The translations under genes were made by a program, and so were the position numbers. A DNA stretch of 64,000 bases from Gammaproteobacteria bacterium. Its GTDB lineage: Bacteria > Pseudomonadota > Gammaproteobacteria > Ga0077536. Numbering within the stretch: position 1 is the first letter of the stretch; every line of letters begins with the position of its first letter. Location of the stretch: contig JACKNH010000005.1 in assembly GCA_024234975.1 (NCBI GenBank), positions 248,001-312,000 on the forward strand, in the 5' to 3' direction. Shown in pieces: positions 9,455 through 18,574 of the stretch. Below the pieces are notes generated by a model. The model was given only the letters and a program-made list of their open reading frames with translations, had not been told where the DNA came from and did no database searches.

Positions 9455-11373
9455 TTGCGCAGCGCAAAGTGTCTGCGGCAGGTTGCTGTGCTGGTGGGCA
9501 TGCTGGCCGCACTCTGGTCGTCCGCCAGCGGCGCACAATCGGCACCGGTGCCAATTCAGTTCTCATTCAGTGCTTCCCGCATAACGTTGCCACAAGGTCA
9601 CTCACTGGAAGAGGTGAGCATGTCCGGCACTGTGGAAGGCAGCGACAACAAGCAGCTGCGCGTGCGCGATTTCAGCGCCCGTGGTATCAGGAGTGATTTC
9701 ACTTTATCGACCAACGCAGATACATGGCGGCTGCGATTGCACGGTCGAGTCGACGCGGCATTGCCACTGCAGAGTCTGCTTGCACCGCTGGGCGAGCAAC
9801 TCGCCGCGCAACAGCTCACCGGCGGTACGCTGACGGTGGACGCCACCGCCCGCGGTGATGATGCAGGCCCACTGGATTTCACCACGGCAGTCCAGCTTCA
9901 GTCGGTGAATATCGAAGGCGTCAATGTACTGCAGGATGTCAGTGGCAGCGTATCTCTGAACGCAACCCGCGACGGCGGTCGTTGGCAGCTGGATATCGCT
10001 GCCAGTCTGCAAGGCGGCGCGCTCTATATCGAGCCCGGCGTGATGGTGCGTGATATCCGCCCTGGCTTCTTCGTGGATCTCGGTCAGGGCGCGATTGACG
10101 CGGCAGCGAAATTCCAGCGCCGATGGCGGCATTGATTGAACGTCCACTTCGAACGAGCTGGTGTGATCGAAGCTGATTTCGCGGGCGCTTTCAATATGAA
10201 CCGTTCCGACCAGCGCAACCTGAGCGGCACATTGAACCTGCCCGACTCTGGCGGCATGCGCCACATATTTTCAGCCCGTGCTGATCGGTACGCTGGACGG
10301 GTTAGAGATGAGCGGACGCCTGATGTTTTGATTTCGACATGGATGCCAGAGCGTCCGCAGAGAGAAATGCTCGCCACAGTCGACAACGTCTACCGATGAC
10401 AAGTTGCAGCGGTTTTGCGCTGTACGGTGTCCACAGCTTTTAGTCGCACTGACTGATGATGGCGTACCCGTGGCGTCAGGTTGCAATGGGAGGGCGCATC
10501 GCTGTTCCGTCTTGACCTACAGCGGAAGGTGTGGTCAGGTTCCGCTCCGCGGCGCGAACTGGTGGTCGACCATTGGCGCGATCTCGGGGTGCTGGACGGC
10601 GTTCCGCATTTCGGAATTCAGCATGGCGGAACTGGGCAGCCCCCGACTTCCGCTTGCGCATGGCCGGTGAATTGGAAGGCGTGTCGTTGGAATCACTGAC
10701 GCACGCGATGAACTGGCCCATCATGCAGGGCGACGTGAACGGCCGCTTCGGCGCTGACCTGCCAGCATAATTCGCGCTGGATATGCGGGGCGATCGCCAT
10801 CGACGTCTTCGGTGTTGGCGCGGTGACGATCAGTGGTTTCCACGTCGGCGGTGTTTCCAGCGTGCGGAGATGCGCGCCGGTGCCGAACTGCGCGGCATCG
10901 ATCTGGCGCAGCTTGGCGCGCACGATGTCGTTCGCGCATCAAGGGCACCATGGATGGCTATATCCGTGATTTTTTGTACATGGTGGCGCAAGGCCGGTAA
11001 CGTTCGATGCCCGCTTCGCCACGCAGCGGACTGACGATGTCCGCCATCGCATCAACCGCCAGTGGTGGACAACCTCGGCCGCCTGGGCGCCCAGGCGCGT
11101 CAGCGCCATGTCATCCGGCTGGTTGTCGCTGATTCCTGCTATTCGTACGGCGATCTCGGCATCGGCTGCCGTTTGCGGAATGGTTATGCAGTCGGCGGCG
11201 GCGTGCGTAGGGCTTGCGACGATGGCGGATTCTGTTGTTGACCCGCGGCGGCATGCTGCCGCCCAAATGGATTGACTCTTTACGTGGAAACGGCAGAATA
11301 GTGCCGTGGACCACGCTGGTGGACGGACTGCGCCAAATTACCAGCAGCGAAGCCCGGGTCAGCATCGGGCGCT
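9455..11373 (+). pseudogene. AsmA/YdbH-like intermembrane phospholipid transport protein, multiply frameshifted
   Basis: The first 226 codons from a TTG near 9455 are intact: a signal-like segment (VAVLVGMLAALWSSASGAQS) and then repetitive beta-rich sequence of the AsmA/YdbH type up to about 10120. A stop then falls at 10133 and the protein continues in changing frames: LNVHFERAGVIEADFAGAF (10136 on), MAGELEGVSLESLTHAMNWP (10660-10720), then the C-terminal pattern SYGDLGIGCRLRNG and WTTLVDGLRQITSSEARVS ending with TGA near 11373. Read across frames it is a recognisable relative of the YdbH C-terminus. Either a decaying gene or a sequence full of indel errors; see findings. The YdbH family name is from memory of the family's C-terminal pattern and needs a profile search. 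Confidence 0.65.
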
Positions 11374-11399
11374 GATCAGGCCAGTTCAAATCAGGAGAG

Positions 11400-11992
11400 T
11401 ACAAGATTTTCCAGGCTCATCAGACAATTTGCCGCTGCTGGTCGTCAGCGCGTGCGTGATGACGAATATCTACTTCCGGCGGCTGCGGCCGAGCGGGCAG
11501 CAGATCATCATCCAGAAATCTACAGCGCGCCGCCGGCAGACGCTGCGCCCGCCGACGATACGCGCAGCTCACTGGATCTGCAGCGGATACCCACGCCGCT
11601 GTCAAGCGCTGGTCGATTTTCTGATTCCGCAGCCTACGCGCAACGACGGACATCAACGTTCCACCCAGCCATCTCTCCGCGTTGAAATCAGGTATGGAGC
11701 GCGGCATCAAAGCCTGTTGCCGTTCTATCGAAAGTGGCGCCATCGGCATGACGCGTAATGGAACCGTAGATGTGATGAAACGCCAGCAAGGTCGACCTGC
11801 GCGAGCGCAATACCGTCAAGCAACTTTGGTCGCGGAAGAACGCGGCCGTAATCGTTTGTATACGGAAATCGCCGACCAACAGTCACCGGAATGGAACGCG
11901 ACATCCGCGACATCTTCGCTGCGCGCTGGATCAGCAACGCACCGGGCGGCTGGTACTACCAGAGCGCCGCCGGTAACAGATGCAGAAGTAGG
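11400..11992 (+). pseudogene. YdbL family (DUF1318) protein, multiply frameshifted
   Basis: Joining frames gives a clear DUF1318 protein: an exported N-terminus with LLVVSACVMTNIYF, then PAAAAERAADHII, DINVSTPAISALKSGM, SLLPFYR, GAIGMTRNGTVDV, SKVDLRERNTVKQL, RNRLYTEIA, PEWERDIRDIFAARWISNA and WYYQSAAG. Each block is in a different frame from the next, broken about every 40-80 bases by one-base gains or losses. In intact genomes YdbL follows YdbH (with a small YnbE lipoprotein), which matches the order here; I could not see a YnbE remnant. A Shine-Dalgarno-like CAGGAGAG lies at about 11391-11398. Confidence 0.65.
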
Positions 11993-12007
11993 CGGGGCAT
12001 CGAGGAT

Positions 12008-12791
12008 ATGAATGTAATGGTGTTCGATATCGAAACCGTGCCGGACGTGTAGTGGCCGGGCGGCGACTGTACGAACTTCTGTGATCTGGAGGATGCCGAT
12101 GTCGTGCAGGTCATGCAGGCGCGGCAGCGGCAGGGAGACCGACGGCGGCGGTAATTTTTCCTGCACCATTACCTGCATCGAGTCATCGCCATCTCGCTGT
12201 ATTTTGGACCGGAGATCATGCCACGTATAGTCGCTGGGGAGTTGAAGCGCAGGCGAGGCGAAATGATTGAACGCTTCTTTGCCAGCATCGACCGTTATTC
12301 CCCGCTGGTAATAGTGGAGCGGTGGATTCGACCTGCCGTTGCACTATCGCGCTTTGCTGCATGTGGTGTGGCCGCACCGCGTGCTGGGATACCGGCGGTA
12401 GTGACGGCAATTCCCATGGAACAACTTCGTAATACCGTTTCATGAACGCCATACCGGATTTGATGGATGTTATCGGTTACCAATACGCTGTGGCGGGGTT
12501 GGATGCACCATCGCCACGATGCTCCGAGCTGCCCGGAAAACTCGAGTATGTCGGCGGCGCGGTATTCGATTACTGGCAGCGAAGGCCGGGATCCGGCGAG
12601 ATTTCGCGATTACTGCGAGACCGATGTTCTGAATACCTACCTCGGTATACCTGCGGTTCGAGCTGATTCGCGGTCGCCTGTCACGCACTCAGTACGATGA
12701 CGAAATCGCCCTGCTGCGCAATTACCTGCAGACGGAAAACAAACCTCACTTCACGAAGTTCCTTGACGCTTGGCCAACGACCCACTCCTGA
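12008..12791 (+). pseudogene. PolB-like 3'-5' exonuclease, multiply frameshifted
   Basis: Starts ATG 12008 with MNVMVFDIETVPDV, the first exonuclease motif (DIET) of the predicted PolB-related 3'-5' exonuclease family. Continuing requires frame changes: AGRRLYEL, DLEDADVVQVMQARRQ-like sequence, then HHYLHRVIAIS, ERFFASIDRYSPL, GGFDLPLHYRALLH, FRDYCETDVLNTY and YLRFELIRGRLSRTQYDDE, ending FLDAW before TGA 12789-12791. Visible lesions include GGG for GG at 12133-12135, five T for six at 12155-12159 and GG for G at 12644-12645. Active-site residues are conserved despite the breaks. Its end overlaps the rlmD start by 22 bases. Confidence 0.75.
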
Positions 12792-14059
12792 CACTGGAAA
12801 TCGAACGCCTCACCCACGAAGGGCGCGGCGTTGCGCATCTCAACGGCAAAACTGTTTTCGTCACGGGGGCATTGCCCGGTGAGCAGGTGCTCGCGCGCCG
12901 GGTGCGCAAGCACCGACGTTACGAGGAAGCCGTCACCGTTGAAGTACAGCGTGCAGCCGAAATCCGCGTAGCGGAGCAATGCGCGCACGCCGCGGTATGC
13001 GGCGGCTGCTCGTTGCAGCACATGCCCGCCGACGAACAAATCCGGTTCAAGCAATCCGTGCTGGCTGATCTGTTCCAGCACCAGGCGCATATCCAGCCGG
13101 CGCGCTGGCTGGCGCCGCTGACCGGTCCGGCCTTCGGTTATCGCCGTCGCATGCGGCTGGCTGCCAAACATGTTGAAGCCAAAGGTGGTGTGCTGGTCGG
13201 GTTTCGCGAAAAAGGCGGGCGGTATCTCACCGACATGCATGCCTGTCCGGTGTTGGCCGCACCGATGGGCGAACTGATTCAGCCGCTGCGCGACCTGCTC
13301 GGTGGGTTGTCCATTGCCGGCCAGATACCGCAACTGGAAGCCGCGGTCGCCGACAACGCGGTAGCGCTGGTGGTGCGGCATCTGGCAGATCTGTCCCACA
13401 GCGATGTGGCCAGCCTGCAGGCATTTGGCCAACTACATGCCATCGACATCTGGTTGCAACCCGGCGGCCCGGCAACGATTCATCCGTTGTCAGGAGATGC
13501 CCGCACACTCAGCTATGAGGTCGATGGGATCACGCTGGAATTCTCGCCGGTGGATTTCACCCAGGTGAACAACGACATCAACCGGCAGATGGTTGCGCAG
13601 GCGATGGCGCTGCTGGATGCCGGACCGGACGACCACGTGCTGGATCTGTTCTGCGGTCTCGGTAACTTTTCGCTGCCGCTGGCCCGTCGCGCGCGTTTCG
13701 TTACCGGTATCGAGGGTGACGCCGGCCTGGTGGCGCTGGCGACGCGCAATGCCGCGAACAACGGCATCACCAACGCCGCGTTCAAAGTAGCGGATCTGAC
13801 CAAGGATATGTCAGCGGTGCCGGCGGACATTTCGCGGGTGCTGCTGGACCCGCCGCGCTCCGGCGCATTGGAAGCATTGCAGGCAATGAACCTGCATGGC
13901 GTGGACCGCGTCGTCTATGTCTCATGCAACCCGATGACGCTGGCGCGCGACAGCGAGGTGCTGGTCAAGCAGCACGGTTATCGTCTGACCGCTGCCGGCG
14001 TGATGGACATGTTTCCGCACACCGCTCATGTTGAATCCATGGCGCTGTTCGAACGCTGA
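12770..14059 (+). CDS. rlmD: 23S rRNA (uracil-1939-C5) methyltransferase RlmD
   Basis: SAM-dependent, iron-sulfur containing enzyme that methylates U1939 of 23S rRNA. 429 residues. An N-terminal TRAM domain (residues 5-60) is followed by the cluster ligands CAHAAVCGGCSLQH plus the Cys in DMHACPV. The SAM site is VLDLFCGLGNFSLPLA and the catalytic Cys is in VSCNPMTLARD. The start is TTG 12770, which gives the best N-terminus (LANDPLLTLEIERLTHEGRG); no ATG or GTG is better placed. The gene is intact right up to its 5' end, in sharp contrast with the disrupted stretch just upstream. relA, often next to rlmD, is not present. Confidence 0.94.
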   Translation: MANDPLLTLEIERLTHEGRGVAHLNGKTVFVTGALPGEQVLARRVRKHRRYEEAVTVEVQRAAEIRVAEQCAHAAVCGGCSLQHMPADEQIRFKQSVLADLFQHQAHIQPARWLAPLTGPAFGYRRRMRLAAKHVEAKGGVLVGFREKGGRYLTDMHACPVLAAPMGELIQPLRDLLGGLSIAGQIPQLEAAVADNAVALVVRHLADLSHSDVASLQAFGQLHAIDIWLQPGGPATIHPLSGDARTLSYEVDGITLEFSPVDFTQVNNDINRQMVAQAMALLDAGPDDHVLDLFCGLGNFSLPLARRARFVTGIEGDAGLVALATRNAANNGITNAAFKVADLTKDMSAVPADISRVLLDPPRSGALEALQAMNLHGVDRVVYVSCNPMTLARDSEVLVKQHGYRLTAAGVMDMFPHTAHVESMALFER

Positions 14060-15582
14060 TGCGCCGGCCGCGGAACATCGCGGCCGGGGTGCTCGCCATG
14101 CTGGCCTTGCTGCTCCAGGCATGCGCGGATCCTGCACCTGACGAAATCCGCTTTGCGATGGGCAGTGCGCCATCCACGCTCGATCCACGCTATGCCACCG
14201 ACGCCGCGTCTGCGAGAGTGGTTCGCCTGCTGTATCAGGCGCCGGTGGATTTCGACGCAGCCTTCAATGTGATTCCCCAACTCACCGAAGTCATTCGTGA
14301 CAGCGACCGGCGCTATCGACTTCGCATCATCGGTGCGCCGACTTTCAGTGATGGCCGGCCGCTGACTGCCAGCGATATTGCAGCCACCTATCGTGCGGTG
14401 CTGGATGAAACCATGGCGTCGCCGCACAGTGGCAGCCTGGCCCATATCGCGAATATCGAAGTGCTGGACGAGCGCACGTTGGTATTCGATCTTGCGCGCG
14501 CCGACCTGTTGTTTGCCGGCCGGCTGGTTGTCGGTGTGATGCCGGCGGAGGTTGCTACAGCAGATGCCACGGCGTTCACGGCGATTGGCAGCGGCCCGTT
14601 TACGCTGCTGGCGCGACCGCACGATGGCGAACTGCTGTTACAGCGAAGGCATGATGGTCAACACCTCAGGCTGCTGACGGTGAAAGATCCGACGGTCAGG
14701 GCGCTGAAACTCGCGCGCGGTGAAGTGGATATCCTGCAAGGCGATCTCGCACCGGAACTGTTGGGCTGGCTGGCGCGGCGTGATGACATCGACATCGTCG
14801 CCGATGCCGGCACCACGTTCAGTTACATCGGCATCAACCTGCAGGACCCGGTACTGGCGCGCCATGAAGTGCGGCAGGCGTTGGCGCAGGCGATCGATCG
14901 TGAAGCATTGGTGCGGTACCTGTTGCAGGGTCACGCGCGGCTGGGCAATTCCGTGCTGGTACCCGCGCATTGGGCGGTGCCGGCCGATCTGCCGTCATTC
15001 AGTTATGACCCGGCGGCGGCGCGCGCCCTGCTGGCCAGTTTGGGCTATGACCGGGAATTGCCGCTGACGCTCGGCTATAAAACGTCGACCGATCCATTGC
15101 GCCAACGCATCGCCGCGGTGCTGCAACAGCAGTTGGCGGAAGTGGGCATCAAGCTGAAAATCGAAGCCAATGATTTTGGTACCTTCTACGGCGACATCAT
15201 CGCCGGACGGTTTCAGCTGTATGGCTTGTCATGGGTGGGCCTGAAGTTGCCGGACCATTTCCGCTATGCCTTCCACAGCGCCTCGGCACCGCCCGCGGGC
15301 GCCAATCGAGGACGGTTCGTGGATTACGAAGTGGATCGGTTGCTGGAGGCCGCCGATGCCGCGCCCGATGAGGCAGCGATGGTCACGTTGTTGGGTGCCG
15401 CGCAACGGCGGATTGCCAGCCAGTTGCCGTATTTGCCGTTGTGGTACGAGGATACCGTAGCGGCCGTCAGCGGCCGGGTGACTGGCTATGCCGTTCGCGG
15501 TGACGGCGCGTGGGATTCTCTGGTGTCAGTCGAACCTGTCGCGCAAGTGCGGACCGGGACCCGGCTGACGGCGACTCCCTGA
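14059..15582 (+). CDS. ABC transporter substrate-binding lipoprotein, peptide/family 5
   Basis: Periplasmic solute receptor of the oligopeptide/dipeptide type, lipid-anchored. 507 residues. Lipobox LLQAC at residues 18-22 (C22 acylated), then the SBP_bac_5 pattern EIRFAMGSAPSTLDPRYATD and the later SYDPAAARALLASLGYD typical of the family. The ATG at 14059 overlaps the rlmD stop by one base. The matching permeases are probably those at 19233-20965, 3.6 kb away, with unrelated genes between; no ATPase gene is in the window. Substrate unknown: peptides are the family default, but heme, nickel or murein peptides are possible. Confidence 0.85.
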   Translation: MRRPRNIAAGVLAMLALLLQACADPAPDEIRFAMGSAPSTLDPRYATDAASARVVRLLYQAPVDFDAAFNVIPQLTEVIRDSDRRYRLRIIGAPTFSDGRPLTASDIAATYRAVLDETMASPHSGSLAHIANIEVLDERTLVFDLARADLLFAGRLVVGVMPAEVATADATAFTAIGSGPFTLLARPHDGELLLQRRHDGQHLRLLTVKDPTVRALKLARGEVDILQGDLAPELLGWLARRDDIDIVADAGTTFSYIGINLQDPVLARHEVRQALAQAIDREALVRYLLQGHARLGNSVLVPAHWAVPADLPSFSYDPAAARALLASLGYDRELPLTLGYKTSTDPLRQRIAAVLQQQLAEVGIKLKIEANDFGTFYGDIIAGRFQLYGLSWVGLKLPDHFRYAFHSASAPPAGANRGRFVDYEVDRLLEAADAAPDEAAMVTLLGAAQRRIASQLPYLPLWYEDTVAAVSGRVTGYAVRGDGAWDSLVSVEPVAQVRTGTRLTATP

Positions 15583-15599
15583 ACGAGAACGGACGCGGC

Positions 15600-16091
15600 A
15601 TGGCATTGCGGATCGATATCTTTCTGGACAAACAGACACTCGAACTAAGCGAAGGTGACACGCTACGCCGCCGGTACACCGTGTCGACGGCCGCCAACGG
15701 CGCTGGCGAGACCATGGGCAGCGAGTGCACGCCGCGTGGCCTGCACCGGATCGCCGACTGCATTGGCGCCGATGCGCCGGTGAATGCGGTCTTCGTCGCT
15801 CGCCAGCTCACCGGCGAGATTTATACCCCGTCATTGAAGGCCGCGGACCCGACGCGCGATTTCATTCTCACCCGCATTCTGCGCCTGGCAGGCTGTGAAC
15901 CGGGGCGCAACTGTGGCGGCCAGGTCGACAGCTTCGCCCGCTACATCTACATCCACGGTACGCCGGACGATGAGCCCATGGGCGTGCCCCGTTCCCATGG
16001 CTGTATCCGGATGCGCAATGCCGACATTGTCGATCTGTTCGCGCAGGTCGGTGAAGGCGTACCGGTGCATATCCACCCATCCCGCACCTGA
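15600..16091 (+). CDS. L,D-transpeptidase (YkuD domain)
   Basis: YkuD-fold Cys enzyme; L,D-transpeptidases make 3-3 crosslinks or attach proteins to peptidoglycan. 163 residues from ATG 15600. The catalytic pattern is HG (H119) followed by SHGCIRMRN with nucleophile C135. No signal peptide is visible from this start, although the substrate is periplasmic; starting upstream (15510) adds no credible signal either. Short signal-less forms with the same GCTPRG...PGRNCGG pattern are known in gammaproteobacteria. It follows the binding-protein gene by 17 bases and may be cotranscribed. Confidence 0.86.
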   Translation: MALRIDIFLDKQTLELSEGDTLRRRYTVSTAANGAGETMGSECTPRGLHRIADCIGADAPVNAVFVARQLTGEIYTPSLKAADPTRDFILTRILRLAGCEPGRNCGGQVDSFARYIYIHGTPDDEPMGVPRSHGCIRMRNADIVDLFAQVGEGVPVHIHPSRT

Positions 16092-16210
16092 TTTCTCCCG
16101 GCCTTGCGCGCGGGGCTTGTCAACGTCCGCCTGAAATCCCGCGTTAATGACATCACCGTGACAACGGTATGGGAAGGGCGAGGGTGACCAGTGAATCCTG
16201 GAGAAAGCCA

Positions 16211-16489
16211 ATGAAAAACAGGTTGATACGTCATCTTTTCGTGATTTGTACAGTGACCGGAGCGCTCTCGGTCAGCGCCGCAGAAGCGCCGCTGGCCGAA
16301 CGCCTGCAAGGCCAGCTGTCGGCGCAGTTGGTGGAATTTGCCGCCGATCTGGATGCCCGTCTGCAGTCGGCGGCGGTGGCGCCGGCGCCACAATCAGTCG
16401 ACTTGCCGGCGGTAGCGCCCGCAGTCCCGGTCATGGTCCCGGTGGTCGCGCCAGGCACTGTGGTCGGGCCACTGGATCTCTCGGCGTGA
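16211..16489 (+). CDS. small exported protein, Pro/Val/Ala-rich
   Basis: Not recognised. 92 residues from ATG 16211 with GGAGAAAG about 5-10 bases upstream. A signal peptide is clear (MKNRLIRHLFVICTVTGALSVSAAEA, cleavage around residues 24-26). The mature part has a short amphipathic segment (LAERLQGQLSAQLVEFAADLDARL) and then a Pro-Ala-Val-rich tail (VDLPAVAPAVPVMVPVV), which suggests a periplasmic or envelope-associated peptide. It precedes the sigma factor gene by 19 bases and may belong to the same transcription unit. The 119 bases before it hold no other gene. Confidence 0.6.
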   Translation: MKNRLIRHLFVICTVTGALSVSAAEAPLAERLQGQLSAQLVEFAADLDARLQSAAVAPAPQSVDLPAVAPAVPVMVPVVAPGTVVGPLDLSA

Positions 16490-16508
16490 AGTCGGAGGCG
16501 GAACAGAC

Positions 16509-17231
16509 ATGGCAGGTGTGATGCCGCTGCTGGCAGCAGGAGGGGGACTGGTGGCCGACGAAGGCTGGTTTCGGGATGTTGAATCCCCCGCGCGCACGGC
16601 TTTGCCAGCCAGGCGCGACGGCTATAATGACGCGAGCGCGGTCGCTCCTCGTGCCGCGGGTGGAGAAAATAAACTGGCCAACGCGGCGACCAACCAGAGC
16701 CTGAACGGCTTCCTGGCAGATACCGAACGTCGTGCGTTCAAGATGGCGTTGCTGGCGACCAGCAACCGCGAGGACGCCATGGATATCGTGCAGGACGCGA
16801 TGTTCAAGCTGGCGCAACGGTATGCGGATAAACCAGCCGAGGAATGGGCGCCGCTGTTCTACCGGATTCTGCAAAGCAGGATCAATGACTACTATCGGCG
16901 TAAGGCGGTCCGCAACCGGGTGTTCACCTGGCTGGGCCGGGCGACCGATGAAGACGGTGATGAACAGGCCAACGCCCTGGAGACCATGGTCGCTGATGAA
17001 AGCAGCGGCCCCGATGGCAAAGTGCATGACAGCCGGGCGGCGCAGCGTATCGAGGCCGAACTGCGTCAGTTGCCGCCGCGCCAGCGCCAGGCGTTCCTGT
17101 TGCGCGCCTGGGAAGGATTCGATACCGCCGAGACCGCCAGCATCATGGGGTGCTCGGAGGGCAGTGTCAAAACACATTATTCGCGTGCGGTGCATACCAT
17201 GCGAGAACGTTTGGGAGATGACTGGCTATGA
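16509..17231 (+). CDS. RNA polymerase sigma factor, sigma-70 family (ECF-like)
   Basis: Alternative sigma factor. Region 2 is seen as RRAFKMALLATSNREDAMDIVQDAMFKLAQ and region 4 as LRQLPPRQRQAFLLRAWEGFDTAETASIMGCSEGSVKTHYSRAVHTMR. The usual N-terminus would begin near LNGFLADTERRAF, but no start codon lies there. ATG 16509 has GGAGG 10 bases upstream; GTG 16551 has AGGAGG 7 bases upstream. The N-terminal 50-60 residues are therefore an unusual extension or the real start is non-canonical. A TATAAT at 16623-16628 lies inside this 5' part. The next genes, DUF3619, a small exported protein and DUF3106, overlap head to tail and form a module. Confidence 0.85.
   Translation: MAGVMPLLAAGGGLVADEGWFRDVESPARTALPARRDGYNDASAVAPRAAGGENKLANAATNQSLNGFLADTERRAFKMALLATSNREDAMDIVQDAMFKLAQRYADKPAEEWAPLFYRILQSRINDYYRRKAVRNRVFTWLGRATDEDGDEQANALETMVADESSGPDGKVHDSRAAQRIEAELRQLPPRQRQAFLLRAWEGFDTAETASIMGCSEGSVKTHYSRAVHTMRERLGDDWL
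16602..16628 (+). promoter_or_regulatory. possible sigma-70 promoter inside the sigma factor 5' region
   Basis: TTGCCA at 16602-16607 and a perfect TATAAT at 16623-16628, 15 bases apart (short of the ideal 17). If used, transcription would begin near 16635, downstream of both annotated start codons, which would demand a non-standard start for the sigma factor. It could be chance in a GC-rich region, though TATAAT is rare in such sequence. Confidence 0.3.
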
Positions 17232-17593
17232 GCAATTACCGCGATGCAATCTCCGATGACGACTTTGCCGCTCGGTTGACCGCGCGCCTGGATGCGCAAG
17301 CCGCGGCGCTGGATGACGACACCCTGCAAAGACTGGCGGCCAACCGGATGCGCGTTGTCGCGGCAGCGCCGGTCAAGCGCCGTCCGGGCGCACAGTGGTT
17401 GTTTGCCCCGGCCGGTGCGTGTGCGATGGCCATGGTGGCCGCTGTGGTGTTGATGCAGACCCCCGTTACGCTGACCGCCGATCATCCCCGGGAATTTTCC
17501 GAAATCGATTTGCTGAGCTCCTCCGAGCAGTTTGAGATGCTCGAGGATCTCGATTTCTATGCCTGGCTGGACAGCAATGCACAGAATTTTTAA
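17228..17593 (+). CDS. DUF3619 family protein, probable membrane-anchored partner of the sigma factor
   Basis: 121 residues, ATG 17228 overlapping the sigma factor stop (ATGA). N-terminal charged part (DDDFAARLTARLDAQAAALDDDTLQRLAANR), one transmembrane segment (GACAMAMVAAVVLMQTPV, about residues 64-81), then an acidic periplasmic tail ending EQFEMLEDLDFYAWL. This layout, directly behind an ECF-like sigma gene, matches DUF3619. An anti-sigma role is an inference from position and topology only; no zinc-binding motif is present. Confidence 0.75.
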   Translation: MSNYRDAISDDDFAARLTARLDAQAAALDDDTLQRLAANRMRVVAAAPVKRRPGAQWLFAPAGACAMAMVAAVVLMQTPVTLTADHPREFSEIDLLSSSEQFEMLEDLDFYAWLDSNAQNF

Positions 17594-17807
17594 TCGCTGG
17601 GCGGTGGCGCTGGTCATGCTTGCGCCGCTGCCGGGCCTGGCGGACGATGAAGCCCCGGACATGGCATTGCTGGAATTTCTGGGCAGCTTCACTACCGATA
17701 ATGGTGAAGTGGTGGATCCCACCGGTTGGATTGCCGACGATGAATATGTCGAGGTTGCGGCGCAAATTCCGCAAGCAGAGGATGTGGACGATGAGCGGTC
17801 GAAGTGA
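17577..17807 (+). CDS. small exported acidic protein of the sigma factor module
   Basis: Not recognised as a named family. 76 residues from ATG 17577, overlapping the DUF3619 gene by 17 bases. Signal peptide MHRIFNRWAVALVMLAPLPGLA (cleavage near ALA-DD, residues 20-22). The mature part is strongly acidic (DDEAPDMALLEFLGSF ... WIADDEYVEVAAQ). Position between DUF3619 and DUF3106, overlapping both, shows it belongs to the module. Confidence 0.68.
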   Translation: MHRIFNRWAVALVMLAPLPGLADDEAPDMALLEFLGSFTTDNGEVVDPTGWIADDEYVEVAAQIPQAEDVDDERSK

Positions 17808-18519
17808 TGCCAATCCGGACGCGATGCTGGCGATGAGCCTGCCGAGCAAAAGCGGAACCTGGGCGCGCGGTATTGCCCATGCCGCAGGCTTGGCCATGCT
17901 GGTTGCGTTGGCGAGTCCGTGCGCATCGGCCGCCAGCGACGACGCCATGTCCTGGGACCAGCTCGGCGAGCGTGAGCAGGAAATCCTCGCACCCATGCGT
18001 GACAACTGGGAAGCACTCGACGCCGGCCGCCAGCAACGGCTGTTGCGCGGCGCCCAGCAGTGGGAAAAGCTCGACGACCGGCAGCGCGCCCGGGTGCAGC
18101 GACGGATGGAATCCTGGCAGCATATGGACAGCCAGCAGCGCGAGCGGGTCCAGCAGATGTTCGAGCGGTATAACGAACTGGAACCGGATCGCCAGCAACG
18201 CCTGCGCGGGCTCTACGAGCGTTTCCGCCGACTGCCCGAGGATCAGCAGCAGTCGTTGCGCAACCAGTGGCGATCCATGGATCCGGAGCAACGGCTGCAA
18301 CTGCTTGAACAACAGCGTCGCAACCGCTGGCGGGAACGTAACAACCAGATTTTTGATAACGAGCGCTTTGGTCGCCGGCCCGGTTTCAACGGCTGGCCGG
18401 ACGACAGGCCTTCGGTCATCGATCGTATGCGCGAGCGGCAGCAAGGTGTCAGTCCCGGTGGTCCGCAGGCGCCCGGCGGGGGACGCGGTGCGGCCCCTGC
18501 CGGGCGCGAACGGCGCTGA
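17791..18519 (+). CDS. DUF3106 family exported protein
   Basis: 242 residues from ATG 17791 (overlapping the preceding gene by 17 bases). A hydrophobic segment HAAGLAMLVALASPCASA after about 30 residues looks like a signal peptide, so a downstream ATG (17824 or 17833) may be the true start. The body is a repeated Gln/Arg-rich helical motif: WEALDAGRQQRLLRGAQQW, WEKLDDRQRARVQRRMESW, YNELEPDRQQRLRGLYERF, WRSMDPEQRLQLLEQQ, characteristic of DUF3106. The C-terminus is Pro/Gly/Arg-rich and probably disordered. Function unknown. Confidence 0.8.
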   Translation: MSGRSDANPDAMLAMSLPSKSGTWARGIAHAAGLAMLVALASPCASAASDDAMSWDQLGEREQEILAPMRDNWEALDAGRQQRLLRGAQQWEKLDDRQRARVQRRMESWQHMDSQQRERVQQMFERYNELEPDRQQRLRGLYERFRRLPEDQQQSLRNQWRSMDPEQRLQLLEQQRRNRWRERNNQIFDNERFGRRPGFNGWPDDRPSVIDRMRERQQGVSPGGPQAPGGGRGAAPAGRERR

Positions 18520-18574
18520 GATTTCCTGCGGCGATCAGCCGGGCCAGCCCGATGAGGGTGGTTGGCGGATCCGT

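Noticed and set aside
10404..12666. Many short ORFs (60-120 codons) between cysM and rlmD as separate genes
   Set aside because: Joined across frames they form three known protein families, so they are fragments of frameshifted genes, not independent small genes.
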